Part shown: positions 23,000-34,342 of the stretch, in pieces
How positions within the stretch are numbered: position 1 is the first letter of the stretch
How the letters are laid out: each line of letters starts with the position of its first letter
From: Hyposmocoma kahamanoa
Taxonomy: Eukaryota; Arthropoda; Insecta; Lepidoptera; Cosmopterigidae
NCBI RefSeq assembly: GCF_003589595.1
Contig: NW_020656077.1
Location: 3,105,217-3,169,216 of the forward strand
Reading direction: 5' to 3'
DNA: 64,000 nucleotides
Translations under genes and position numbers: made by a program
The notes under the pieces: generated by a model
What the model was told of the DNA's origin: nothing
The model's database searches: none
The model's input: the letters and a program-made list of their open reading frames with translations, nothing else

Positions 23000-23165
23000 C
23001 TGCCGTAAATAAACTAAAACCGTTTGCGTCCCCGGATGGTATTCGCACGAACCACTCCCGCATCTCCCTCACGCCTATAGCTCATGCGTTGCTCAATACT
23101 TTCCGTGACGAAGTCCGTGATGTCGATGTGCTCCTCGACGAATTGCCGAAACGAATATGTAATTT
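23000..23165 (+). pseudogene. Possible reverse transcriptase fragment
   Basis: One frame stays open for about 55 codons. It reads AVNKLKPFASPDGIRTNHS, then ..LTPIAHALLNTF. This resembles the LINE RT segment K..K..GPDGI..E....L.P.A..L..LFN. It is short and ends where another repeat starts. Confidence 0.5.
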
Positions 23166-23635
23166 TGACATTTTTAACCGACTTCAAAATAAGGAGGAGG
23201 TTCTCAATTCGACTGTATGGTTTTTTTGTATGTATGTTACGCGATAACTTCGGTATTTGTGAACCGATTTTGATTATTCTTTTTTGTTGGATAGATGGTA
23301 CCTCTACAGTGGTGTCATTTAATTTTGAAGAAAATCATCCATATCTAAAGGTGGTTGTTCACGCATGAAGATTCATTTTTATAAATAGCGCCTAAATTTT
23401 ATTATAAGGAGCAATTATTTTAATGGCTGATTTTGTTATTCTCTCTCAATATAATTTGAGTAGCGAGAACTGATTTTTATTATCTCCTGTGTCAAGTTCC
23501 GTATAGTAGCGAACTAGGGGATGAATCCGGGTTTGCACACTTTCCGGTAATCGATTGCAATAAAACTTGACAAATAGATGTAATTCCACGTACTTTTTTA
23601 TGTCGGTTTTTTTAGTACTCTGTACTGAGATTATT
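23166..23635. mobile_element. Non-autonomous element opening AACCGACTTCAAAAT
   Basis: The left end TTTTTAACCGACTTCAAAAT, followed by AAGGAGGAGGTTCTCAATTCG, is a sequence very common in lepidopteran genomes. The right end ATGTCGGTTTTTTTAGTACTC is roughly its complement. A compact relative lies at 54618-54715. The class is uncertain. Confidence 0.6.
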
Positions 23636-23639
23636 TGAA

Positions 23640-24686
23640 TAACTACTTGACATGATCATAAAGTGTACTTAACATTATTGATTATTATTATTTCATTGTT
23701 TTATATTCTTTCTGTCGTATTGTTCACATTATATTGACTTGTACTTATGACTAGCATTGTGAGTGCTTTGGGTGACACTATGAACTCAATATGTATATTT
23801 TTAAATAAGTAAATAAACAAATAAAATTGTCGAATGAATGATGAAGATAGCACCCCAAGAAGAAAAATATTACTGAATATCTTACATTAGGTGAGTGCAA
23901 TTTAGTACCTTTAAAAGGTTTGCAATTCAAAATAATAAAAAAACATTTTATTTGACTAGCTAATTAACAATATTAGAAACTTCTAAGGTACATAGCACTC
24001 CCTATTCTGATATAGAATTTATGAAAAATTTATAAAATACACACACCTGAGCTCAGTTTCAGTCCGGCCGGCAACAGTCCATAAAAAAATAAAAGAACAT
24101 ACCAGGCAATGTGTGTTTTGGCCAAATGTCAAATCAAAATATTGCAACCAAAGGTATAATAGGATATTACATGGGAATTATGGAGGCGTGAACCCTGTTG
24201 GGGCACCGCAGTACACATAAAATATGCTAAAATTATACAAAACGATTTAAATTTAAATGAATATAAATTATAATTCAAAGACTATAGGGTTTACAAAGGC
24301 CAAGTTTCTTTTAAAATATCTATCTGCTTGTATTTTACCTTAAATATTTGTTTACTTCTTTCTTCATTACAATCTTATTAAGTAGAGTACATACGAGTAT
24401 ATTACACCTCACGCCCTTTTCTCCTCGTGGTGGGCCAAAACTATAACCTATGTTATGTATAATATATTATATGTGGTAACTCCAATTAATTGATTATTAA
24501 AGAATAATAATTTGCCAAACAACCACACCAATTACCTACTCTAAAACTACAGAATTGCCTGTACTATGAGTACCACTGCAAAGGAATTCAGTCCGACCCC
24601 CGAACACCTCGACCCCCACTAAATTAGAAAAGTCCATTTCCCAAAATGATTCCTACCCATTCCTTACTTAGAATCGAACCCGAGAC
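23640..24686. other. Non-coding stretch
   Basis: AT-rich. Near 24668 the minus strand has a B-box-like GGGTTCGATTC, perhaps a SINE fragment at the edge of the next element. Confidence 0.5.
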
Positions 24687-25653
24687 CTTGGGCCTACCAC
24701 AACCTCTTAAAACAATATTACTTTAACCTTACATTGACTTTTCGTACCATAACGGGCTTAAAGTAAGCTTATTGTAATGTTAAAGCTATGATGTTTTATT
24801 TGCAGCTTTGTGACTATTCATTCACTCAGTTCGTACCATGACGCGACTGTAACAATAAAGTAATATTGTTCATAAGTCAAATTTAGCAATCTTAAATTAG
24901 TTGCTCGGAGGCAGTGGAAACAATATTATTTTCGAATTTATTGTCTAAATATTGATTTGTAATTATTAAAGTTATGTTGAACTTATTTATTTACATAAAT
25001 CTCTTCAATATTTTATTTACTTTTTTATTTAATATTACATAGGAAATAATTTCTCGGTAAATGAAAATACGCGATGTTTATTTCGTAAAATTATAACAGC
25101 GACATCTATATGCGCCTTCGCGACACTAACAGTTGACACTAGGCTATAATTCCGAGTTAACAACGTAACTATCAAGACACAGCTTGTTTTATTTATTTTT
25201 CTTCATGAAAATACGGAAAAATAATTGAAAACAATGTAATTTTAATAGATTTTATTATTTACATTCTTTTCTTTTTTTAACACTTACAATACTCTGAATG
25301 TAAATAACATTCATACATACATAAGCTCACGTCCTAGTCCCACAGGATGGGAAGGCAGAGACCACGGATAACATTAAGTACTTAAACATTATAAGACGAT
25401 ACGATAAGACGATTTGGAATATCAAAAAAGAAAGAGATAGCATTATATACCTCATATAGCGTTATTTCTTTCCTATTTTTAGTAAGGAATAAACAATATT
25501 AGAAAATCTTTCGTTCTTTCAATCACTTTAGCAATAATGCATTACTTGGTTGACCGGTTTGTCGTGGTACGAATATGAGTAATATTATAATGAGCTTACT
25601 TTATGCTTACATTCAAATAAGACTGTTTTTGGAAAGGTTATGGTAGGCCCCTG
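24687..25653 (-). mobile_element. Non-autonomous TIR element D, copy 1
   Basis: About 967 bp with long imperfect inverted ends: C(TT/AG)GGGCCTACCA(C/T)AACC, then AAAACA and CTTAAAGTAAGC(T)TATTGTAAT. It is the reverse complement of 30175-31090, sharing for example CTTGTTTTATTTATTTTTCT with TCATGAAAATACGGA and GGCTATAATTCCGA. No coding capacity. CAGGGG-type ends hint at hAT, but no 8-bp target duplication remains. Confidence 0.75.
25304..25375. mobile_element. 56-bp retroposed tail with 8-bp target duplication
   Basis: Inside element D, 25312-25367 is absent from copy 2 and is flanked by ATAACATT at 25304-25311 and 25368-25375. The insert (CATACATACATAAGCTCACG.., then CCCACAGGATGGGAAGGCAG) resembles the 3' tail of the non-LTR family seen at 1190 and 61345. 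Confidence 0.75.
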
Positions 25654-27044
25654 ATCCAGCGCCCACATCGCAAAACCACGACGTTAGGCCACGAAGTTTG
25701 TCCAACGCGAGAACGCTGCTAGTATTCTGGCTAATTAATAATTGATCACAAAAAAACATGGCGCTGATTCATTCGACGAAATCGTCAAGATACAATGCTA
25801 TTCTCATTTCTTTGGACATATTTTATGTATTTTATTAAACAGAATTGGGCAGACGTAACGTTATTAGTACAACGTTAAATATTTGTTCTGTTATTGGTTC
25901 TGTTTCATTATTTTATTCACTCGTAGTAAAATTATTGTACGCAATCATTACATAGTTAATTAGGTCTTAAAATCTCGTACCTATTTCTTAGGCTACGAGG
26001 CACTGTATTCGACTTTAAGAACCCTCATTATGCAACAATTGCAATAAAATACTATTATTGGATTTAATATAAGTACTGTTAAGAAGGCATCAAATCCAAA
26101 GAGATTGGACGGCGAATCCTTTGTAAATGAACGCTTTAAATCTTAGTTTTTTAAACACTATTAAACTACTAAAGTACTGACTATAAAGATAAATAGAAGA
26201 CCACAACAACTGTATGCAACCCATCCGTCAGGACTCTTTGAATGAAAAGACGTGCATGACTATGTGATGATTATACTGGACCTATAGCGGATTTCGCAAG
26301 TCTTTTGCAAATACCGACGGATAGTGTTCCTTACGACGTTTTCCATCACCGTTAACGAAATTAGCAATGTAAACTAACATAAATCATAATTCGAACCTCT
26401 TGACATGATGACGTTTCCCCAACTAAAACTTCCTCCTCTGTAAAATTTTGTACCACTACTAATCTGACGCAGACATTGAATATCCATTTTCTAATAGTAA
26501 AACTGTATCTATAAATCAATTAGCACAAGTTCGACGTGCTTACTACATGTACATACACTACTGTATATAAGTGTACAGTAGTGTATGTACATGTAGTTTG
26601 ACAGTTCTGTCCGCATAAACTAAAACTGATAGGACCACTGGTAGTTACTTCAGGTGAACTTTACTCACCTAGTTACCCAGTTATACCTGCCGAATATATA
26701 TTTCGAGTTCAGCCATTTGATATTTCGAGCTCACGTATCCAATGACGAAAGTAGGAACGACTTCTTTTGTCTTAGTGTGCCGCTTCTCTACGGAGATTAG
26801 CGACCATCATGGCTATTCTATATTTTTGAAGCTGCCGCACGAAAGAGGGAACGTGTGCTAAGGTGAGGTAAACCAGTCTCTCAGATTCTTCAACCACAAA
26901 GTTTTTATTTTGCTACGACTATGTTATCCTTAATTTTTTTTTTGCATTATTAGTTGAAGAATTGGGTATTTATTGTCCTTCATTACGTGGCCAAAATACT
27001 GCAGCTTTATTTCCTTTACATGTCTTTACATTTCCGGTATGGAA
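25654..27044. other. Non-coding stretch
   Basis: No gene recognised. It holds the hairpin at 26542-26597. Confidence 0.55.
26542..26597. repeat. Perfect 24-bp hairpin, miRNA-precursor-like
   Basis: The arm ACTACATGTACATACACTAC plus TGTA pairs with no mismatch across an eight-base loop (TATAAGTG). The perfect pairing argues for a young foldback or MITE core more than for a miRNA, whose stems normally have bulges. Confidence 0.85.
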
Positions 27045-27243
27045 GGGAAAGAGTGCTGGTGAAATAACAGGCACATGGGACTTGTCGACTTATGTCTCAG
27101 AGTGACAAGCGTAGTGGCAATGCTCCTAAGATCTTTGCGATTTAAATCTCTGAGTGGCACTGCAACTGTTATGGATAAGCGTGTCGCCTACGACCAGGTG
27201 CACGAATTGTTCATCCCGTCACTTGATATTATAAAAAAAAAAC
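27045..27243 (+). repeat. Family A repeat
   Basis: It runs from GGGAAAGAGTGCTGGTGAAATAACAGG to the TTCATCCCGTCACTTGATATTAT block and an A-run. Confidence 0.8.
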
Positions 27244-27890
27244 AGACGCGCTACTGACGCGTCACAAACGCGTCACAGCGCTTCTACAAACGTCTAATTT
27301 GAAGACCCCCTAAGGGGTAAAATATGGATAAAATGATAAAGGAAAAAAGGTAGGACCCGACTGACCGAAATGAATAGAATAGAATCTGCATTACAATAAA
27401 AAGGAAACTTAATGTAAATCTGAATATTGTTCTGTAAAGTATGTATAATACAAACCTTCTAAGTACTTGTTGCCAATGTGGACGATAGCACAGTTATAAA
27501 AACTCAGTAAAATGAAATACACTATCAATAATAGAAGGACTCCGAGAAAACAATTCAAAAATCAAACTGGAAAAAGTTATGAATTTGTGATTGACAACAG
27601 TAGCTATTGCGAGAAACATAGACTATAAAGGCAAACAAATCGGAGATTCAGATATAGCAAAGTTCCTAACACATTCTTAATATATACTTACCCATAAATA
27701 TTGATTTCACAATAAACTAGAAAGTACAATTAGAGAACTCTCAATAAACTGAACATTTATACGTACACATAATGATTAGGAACGTAGTAAAAAAACTAGA
27801 TGCTGTATGATTGTATTGTAGATATAGTGTAATGTTCTAGAGCGACGTAACAAAGTCAGCCCTAGCAATTTTTTAACTAATAATAATTTA
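27244..27890. other. Non-coding stretch, nothing recognised
   Basis: AT-rich, no gene. Confidence 0.6.
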
Positions 27891-28119
27891 ACTGCCTCCG
27901 TGGCCGAACGGTTACCATGCCGGACTGCCACGCAGAGGTCCCAGGTTCGATTCCCGGGCCGGGAGAAATATTTGTATGGCCTACATTTATTTCTCTCGTG
28001 AGTTTGGGTGTAATTTGTGGTTGTCTATATGTGTATCCATGGCACCCGCGACACAGGGTTTCCCTAGTGCGGAGCTATGTTGAGTGTGTGCGTTATAAAA
28101 AAAAAAAAAAAAAAAAAAA
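27891..28119 (+). repeat. tRNA-derived SINE (family B), complete copy
   Basis: A-box TGGCCGAACGGTTACC, B-box GGTTCGATTCC, body CTACATTTATTTCTCTCGTG, a GCACCCGCGACACAGGGTTT block and a poly(A) tail running into an assembly gap. It is one of the two fullest copies here, with 32231. Confidence 0.9.
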
Positions 28120-28219
28120 NNNNNNNNNNNNNNNNNNNNNNNNNNNNNNNNNNNNNNNNNNNNNNNNNNNNNNNNNNNNNNNNNNNNNNNNNNNNNNNNN
28201 NNNNNNNNNNNNNNNNNNN
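28120..28219. other. Assembly gap, 100 N
   Basis: Exactly 100 Ns between two SINE poly(A)-bearing stretches, so its true length is unknown. Any protein frame crossing it is meaningless. Confidence 1.
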
Positions 28220-28292
28220 CCGCCACAAGGGTTTTCCCTAGGGGGGAGGTATGTTGTTCTTTGCGTTATAAAAAAAAAAAAAAAAAAAAAAA
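28220..28292 (+). repeat. SINE (family B) 3' end after the gap
   Basis: It reads CCGCCACAAGGGTTTTCCCTA, then GGTATGTTGTTCTTTGCGTTATA and a run of about 22 A. It is a second, diverged SINE end, or a poorly called duplicate of the first. Confidence 0.6.
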
Positions 28293-30174
28293 TTTGTCGA
28301 TTGAAAAAAGCAAAGCCAACCGAATTTTAAGCACTCACTTCACTATTGACTGCCCTCTGCTCGATGTCCACGAAACTGCTGAAGACACTTGTATTACCCA
28401 ACTTCTGTTTAAAACAGGCAAAACTACCTTCATGCATAGCAGTATTTTTGTTATGGTGACACAAATTATAACGCGTTACCAAAAGTATCGGAACTATGAT
28501 CGGAAGAATCTTAGTGTACGGCCTGAGTGAAATAGCGTTCATAGGGGATTCAGCGGAGCGAGCGAACGGCGAGTTTTTACCATGGCGTTTGCATCGGACG
28601 ATATTATTGATATGTATGTACAGTACTTACAAAGCACTTAAACATTTGTTTATTTATGTAGATACGCCGTCGGCACATACATAGAGAAACTTACACTGTT
28701 ATATAAATTTTTATACAGTATGTTGTACCATTATAGACGTATACAAGATTTACGAAAAAAAAACTAAAATACTGTATAGAAAAAGAAACAAAAACAAAAA
28801 CTGGAATCTAAAAATTCTTAAACAAAACAAAACAACCCCTGAGACTCCATTTGACTGATAAATAATACAGTACCAGTTTTATTGACAAATCATCAACTTT
28901 AATAACTTAAAATCTTTGTCATTTGTGTATTTGAGCTTAGATAGATGGTGTTTATCGCATACATTTTACAATTATTATTACCTAAGTTATTTTTTATCCT
29001 TATTTAGTCAATTTATTTTTTTAACAAACATGCATACCTCAAATATGTACATAGTGGGAAGCGTTAGAAGATTTAGTTTTCTAAAAAGCGGTCTACACTA
29101 CTCAAACCGCCTACTCTTCATATAGCTCTGACACACTTTTTCTGGATAAGAAAAGCATGATTTAGCTCTACATGGTTTGAGCAAACAAATACATGGTAGG
29201 CCAACATGGCAGTCCTCTGATCGCATATGTGCGTTAGACGGTGTAAAGCTAATACAAATCAATTCACCTTTGCACATACTGAATCAACCTAATCTAACAC
29301 CATAATACCTAACCTACCCTAAACTAATACCATACCACGATATTGCCGAGCTAGTGTTCTCAGGAACTGAAGCAAAATTAACTAACTAACAATTCGTCTT
29401 GATCAATTTAATGAGCTCAACACGCCACAGTGTATCACCACAGTGTAAGTGGTTGAATTGGATAGTCTGCAGCATATGCTGGTTGCAACGGCAGACTATT
29501 ATTGTAATGATATCAGATTTATATACTAGTCAAAGGCATTCAAGTCGATTGTACAAATGGAAATAAATATTCATTTAATTATTGAGATTCCTACACTGAG
29601 AAAAAAGCTGATGATTTTTCGGTCATTCTCGGACTAGTGTTCACTACCTAATTTCCGTAGCAATTTTTGTTGCAATGTGAATTCAATATTTAATTATTGA
29701 AAATTGGCTCGGAAATTACGTAGAGGACGAGAATTACCGTTTTAACCAGCTGAACAGACGTTCATCAAATATAGGTAAGAACCATTTCGATTGTTTTCCG
29801 TGTAATTCCAATTCAAGTAGCCTTAAAAAAAAAGCCGCTTTAAGATCGTCCATCCGTTTAAGGCTACAATGCCACAGACAGACATACAGCTACACAGCAT
29901 AGGCTTCAAACTTAAATCTCCCCTCTTTTTGTGACGGCTTTTGAATAATCATAGATTAAAAGTTTCTTTTGTTGTGTGGCAACAAAAGAAAGTTTTAATA
30001 TAGATTAATCATAGGAATATCTAAAAAAATATGTTATAAAGTGCTTTTCTCATTATAATTTCTGTTCAAAAATTAAGTTAACAATATATACTTTCTCTTT
30101 CTCAGCCAGTGTATGGCCGGGCACAGTGAAATCATACTCAGATTGTTAAAATTATAAGAAAATCTCCTTCAATC
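28293..30174. other. Non-coding stretch
   Basis: No gene recognised. It contains an imperfect 21-bp hairpin at 29955-30000 (TTTCTTTTGTTG arms, four-base loop). Confidence 0.55.
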
Positions 30175-31090
30175 CAGGGGGCCTACCATAACCTTTCCAA
30201 AAACAATCTTATTTCAATGTAAGCTTAAAGTAAGCATATTGTAATATTACTCATATGACGAACCTGTCAACCAAGTAATGTATTATTGAAAGAGTGATTG
30301 AAAGAACGAATGATTGCCCAATATTGTCTATTCCTTACTAAAAATAGGAAAGAGATAACGCTATGTGAACATATAATGCCATCTCTTTCTTTTTTGATGT
30401 TCCGAATCGTCTTATCACAGTATAATGTTTAAGTACTTAATGTTATTTACATTCAGAGAATTTTGACTGTTAAGAAAAGAAAAGTTTGTAAAATAAAATG
30501 TATTAAAATTACGTTGTTTTCAATAATTATTCCGCATTTTCATGAAGAAAAATAAATAAAACAAGCTGAGTCTTGACTGTCATGATGCGAGTTCGGAAGT
30601 ATAGCCTAGTGTCAACCGTTAGTTTCGCCAAATAGCATATAGATGGCGCAGTTAAATTTTACGAAATAAAATTATTTACTATGTGTTATTAAATAAATAA
30701 AATAAACAAAATATTAAAGAGATATATGTAAATAAATAAGTTCAACTTAACTTTTAATCATTGCAAGTCAATATTAAAATAATAAAATTGAAAATAATAT
30801 TGTTTCCATTGCATCCTAAGGATCGTATTCCAGAACTCTACTCAATGCTCAAGTTAAGACTTGAGTATTATTTCAAGCACTGGAAATACGACCCTAATGG
30901 CAAGGACTTGAGTATGATTTCTAGTGCTTGAAATCATATCAAGTCCTTGCGTAGAGTTCTGGAATACGGCCCTAAGAGTGCTAAATTTGACATAATATTA
31001 CAATAAGCTTACTTTAAGCGCGTTATGGTACGAAAAGTCAATGTAAAGTTAAAGTAATATTGTTTTAAGAGGTTGTGGTAGGCCCCCTGG
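30175..31090 (+). mobile_element. Non-autonomous TIR element D, copy 2
   Basis: It begins CAGGGGGCCTACCATAACC and ends with the complement GGTTGTGGTAGGCCCCCTG. It is an inverted copy of 24687-25653 along its length, lacks that copy's 56-bp insert and carries its own MITE at 30820-30972. Confidence 0.8.
30820..30972. mobile_element. Harbinger-type MITE with TAA duplication
   Basis: 153 bp with inverted ends GG(A/G)(T/C)CGTATTCCAGAACTCTAC and an interior built from CTTGAGTAT/ATACTCAAG-like blocks. TAA flanks both ends (30817-30819 and 30973-30975). The related element D copy has no insertion here. A second copy is at 36992. Confidence 0.85.
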
Positions 31091-31099
31091 TTGAGCTGG

Positions 31100-31212
31100 A
31101 TCGAAGGATTTTTTTTTTGTGTTCGATCTTTGTATTAATAATTATAACAAACTTGTGAATAAATTCACAGAAATAATTGAATATCACGATATTAAAACAT
31201 CGTGATATTCAA
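31100..31212 (+). repeat. SINE tail (type of 8330) with 14-bp palindrome
   Basis: GATCTTTGTATTAATAATTATAACAAAC matches the tail at 8500-8530. The end forms a perfect 14-bp hairpin, TTGAATATCACGAT, with an eight-base loop (31177-31212). Confidence 0.6.
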
Positions 31213-32230
31213 TAAACTTAATATTGCACGATCAGACTGTTATAAAAAAAATATAAAACCTGTATTTGCATAAATATATATTATGAATTATAAAAATGCG
31301 CGTTTTATCTGAAGAAAATATTCATAAGACAGGTACTTCAAAGATCGCAAAATTCTCCAACGATTTTCGGGAAAGCTAAAGTACGATTAATCTTTTTCTT
31401 ATTAAAATGTCGAATAGATACAAAAAGATTTACACAAATATTTTTATGAATGACGGATTAAGAAATTTCATAGCAATCTTTCGGTATCCAAGCGAGTGAA
31501 GCACACTTAACTCGGAGTGCTGTTGGTCACAATGGCACACAATTACATGCACTTTTGAAAATGAAGGGTTTTTTACAGTGGCCTTTTGGCTCCACCGCGT
31601 ATAATAAAATTAATTTAACGAGTTCTCCGAAATAGGACGTGTTAACGATGTGAATAATTACCATAGTAGTCACATGCAGGTATATTACTGACGTACGCTA
31701 AATTTCAGTAAAGAAGCCATAAATTTTCTCCAGATAGCTATATTTCATACAAAGAACAGGTTTAGTACGCCCTGTTTTAGATATCGAGTACATAGTAAAT
31801 GAAATACTACGATAAGAGCCCGGAACGTCAACGATTTTAGTAGACGAGGGTGTAGTATAAATTTTGGACTTCCGTGTAGATTCAAATTTTAATCATCAAT
31901 CAGACTTATTTTGATGGGACTCTTGAAGGCATTAAACTGGTGCGGTAGATCGGTAACAACATTTCTGTGGCACGTCATATCAATTAGTAATATTACATTA
32001 CCGTAATTTGGGTTTGTAATTTGCGTAAGCATCACATTATGGATTTTTTTAAGCTTTGATTATTTCTTTGAACTCCGTGTTGCAGTGCTTTCACCATCGA
32101 GTATATGGCTTTCAAGAAAGCTCATTACAGACAATCCATCGATTTGGACTACCGCCTCACTGCTTTACTGATTGTTAAAGTTCTACGTTAAATGACTCAC
32201 TCGGTTCTATGAATCAAATTCTTTCTTTTT
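31213..32230. other. Non-coding stretch, nothing recognised
   Basis: AT-rich, no gene. Confidence 0.55.
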
Positions 32231-32433
32231 CTGCCTCTGTGGCCGAACGGTTACCAGACCGGACTGCCACGCAGAGGTCCCAGGTTCGATTCCCGGGCCG
32301 GGAGAAATGTTTGTATGGCTTACATTTATTTATCTCGTTAGTTTGGGTGTAATTTGTGGTTGTCTATGTGTGTGTCCATGGCACCCGCGACCCAGGGTTT
32401 CCCTAGTGCGGGGCTATGTTGAGTGTGTGCGTT
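32231..32433 (+). repeat. tRNA-derived SINE (family B), complete copy
   Basis: Nearly identical to 27891: A-box TGGCCGAACGGTTACC, B-box GGTTCGATTCC, and the same body and GCACCCGCGACCCAGGGTTT block. Confidence 0.9.
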
Positions 32434-33414
32434 ATTTTAATTTTTTTTTAATGGAATTCAAATGAACTTTTTCAGTTCTATTGGTTTTTAAATATATATG
32501 TAGCAATGTAGGTTATCACACTTAATAACTACGTTCAACTTAATGTTAATAATAATAAGACGGTTCAAAGTTTAAAACGTAAAGCCTAATATGTGTACAC
32601 CTAAAACAAAGTAGATATCAAACACTCTGTGTAGGTTTATGCATTTCTGCAGATTGATTAAAAAATATGGTAAAAGCAGCTACAGGGAATCACGCTAGAA
32701 ACTATAACCGTGTTAATACAGTATCATTTCATGTTTGTGGCTCCCGTGGAGAAATTAAACGATTCTGCCTTTAGTCACGGCAACAATGCAAACAAACGGA
32801 ATTTAACGGGCTATTTGTATCCTTCAGAGAAACAGGTAATCAGCCATTCCTCAATGGGCGGTATGCGGCTTGCCCCCCCCTGAAAATAATGAAAGAGGCA
32901 AATGTAGCGCGAAAACTGCGATTAATCACAGCACAGCCCAAACACTTCCAACAGACGATTTAATTAATTGACAAACAAATTGGCGTTTTGCATGCACCAC
33001 TGAGGATCCCCACTTTTTCTTCCATCCAATTGGATCGTCGTTCGACCAGGCGTTTTACGTTCCATTCCAATGAAGCACCTCTAATTCGGAATGAATACTA
33101 AAACAACAATATTACTATTTAAAAGGAAATGGCGTTCCTTATTGAGGGCTATTTAAAAACACAGCCGTAAAAATAAACTATATACAGCGTGTAATAAAGA
33201 GGTGTGGACATGAAAGTTTCCAGAAAGAAAATGTGCCGAAATGAGACATATTTCAAACTTTTTTCTTGTTCCTTTTTGTTTTAGTGTGATATTTTTTATT
33301 CTGTGTATTATTCAGATTATATGTACGCTTTCATATACCTGCTACCTTAGCTTACGCAATATGTACACGCCCCCATACATGCTCTGTTATATTATTGTAT
33401 TAAGCTCTGAAATA
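32434..33414. other. Non-coding stretch with a possible conserved segment
   Basis: At 32740-33080 the base composition is more balanced and the sequence is not repeat-like, with homeodomain-type TAATTAATTG at 32962. It is a candidate regulatory element, but there is no direct proof. Confidence 0.3.
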
Positions 33415-33569
33415 TCCCAGTCGAAACCGGAAGATCAGCGTCAACGCTTGGGCGAATCCGAAAATAAGTAAATATCAAGAAAATTCGGATCGACCTCGAA
33501 AGTCGCTTGTGCACAGCGTCCGATTCCAATCCGAGATAATACGGATACCGTTTGTACACTTAGAGATTT

Positions 33570-34020
33570 ACAATTGTGGCCACTCGGGTGCTGCGATCGG
33601 AAAAAATAATGATCCGAATTGAAGTTATTCTCGACTACGGAAGACGGAATTCGGATTTACTTCGCAAACCTCCATATCGATCTCTATATAGGACAGAAAA
33701 GGAGAAAGAATCGTATGCCCTAATCCACATCTTAACAAGGGAACGTTTTAAATATATTGAAAGAACTAAAATGAGCATTAATACCTACGATATTTAAGGT
33801 TTCTATTATTTTACTGCTGAATAGAATAAACCTACTTAAAATTAAGTAATTTATGATAAAAATAAAAAGTATTTTTGTAGTTTACGATAGATTACGTAGG
33901 AGGAATCGATATGAGGGATTATGAAATCCAAATTCCGTCTTCCAAACCCAAGGATACCTTCAATTCGGAACATTATTTTATCAAATAATGAACAAAAAGC
34001 CTCCGAGTTTTTCGGAATTT
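33570..34020. mobile_element. Foldback element with ~90-bp arms
   Basis: The arm at 33600-33690 (ATAATGATCCGAATTGAAG, GGAAGACGGAATTCGGATTT, CATATCGAT) reappears as its complement at 33900-33990. The left flank (33415-33560) matches 11390-11600. No coding capacity. Confidence 0.65.
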
Positions 34021-34342
34021 ATGTGCGAAATTTAATTTGATAAATATTACTCATAAGTATAGTTATAAGATATAACGAAATATATATGCCATTAATGAAT
34101 AACAGCAAAGTTTTATGAGTTTCAACTAGTTTTCTTGTACGTAATGTAAAAGCATTATTATAAAACTCTTAATATCCCGTTATTTACTATTGACTTAATT
34201 GAGTTATCGAGTAGTCGTATCGCTAGCACTATAACTAAAACAAAAATCTTTATCGTATAAGGAAACGTAATATTTCTCCGATAGTCCCAAGTAGCACAAA
34301 TTAGTCTAATGACGGTTTTGTAGATCTAATAGAGTTATATCA
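34021..34342. other. Non-coding stretch, nothing recognised
   Basis: AT-rich spacer before the mariner relic. Confidence 0.6.

Noticed and set aside
26542..26597. microRNA gene
   Set aside because: Perfect 24-bp pairing lacks the usual bulges and there is no evidence of expression. Kept only as a hairpin.
27891..27960. tRNA gene
   Set aside because: A- and B-box-like motifs are present, but the same head recurs with a conserved non-tRNA body and poly(A). It is a SINE.
27917..28330. 137-residue protein across the N gap
   Set aside because: It consists of SINE sequence, poly-lysine from poly(A), and Ns.
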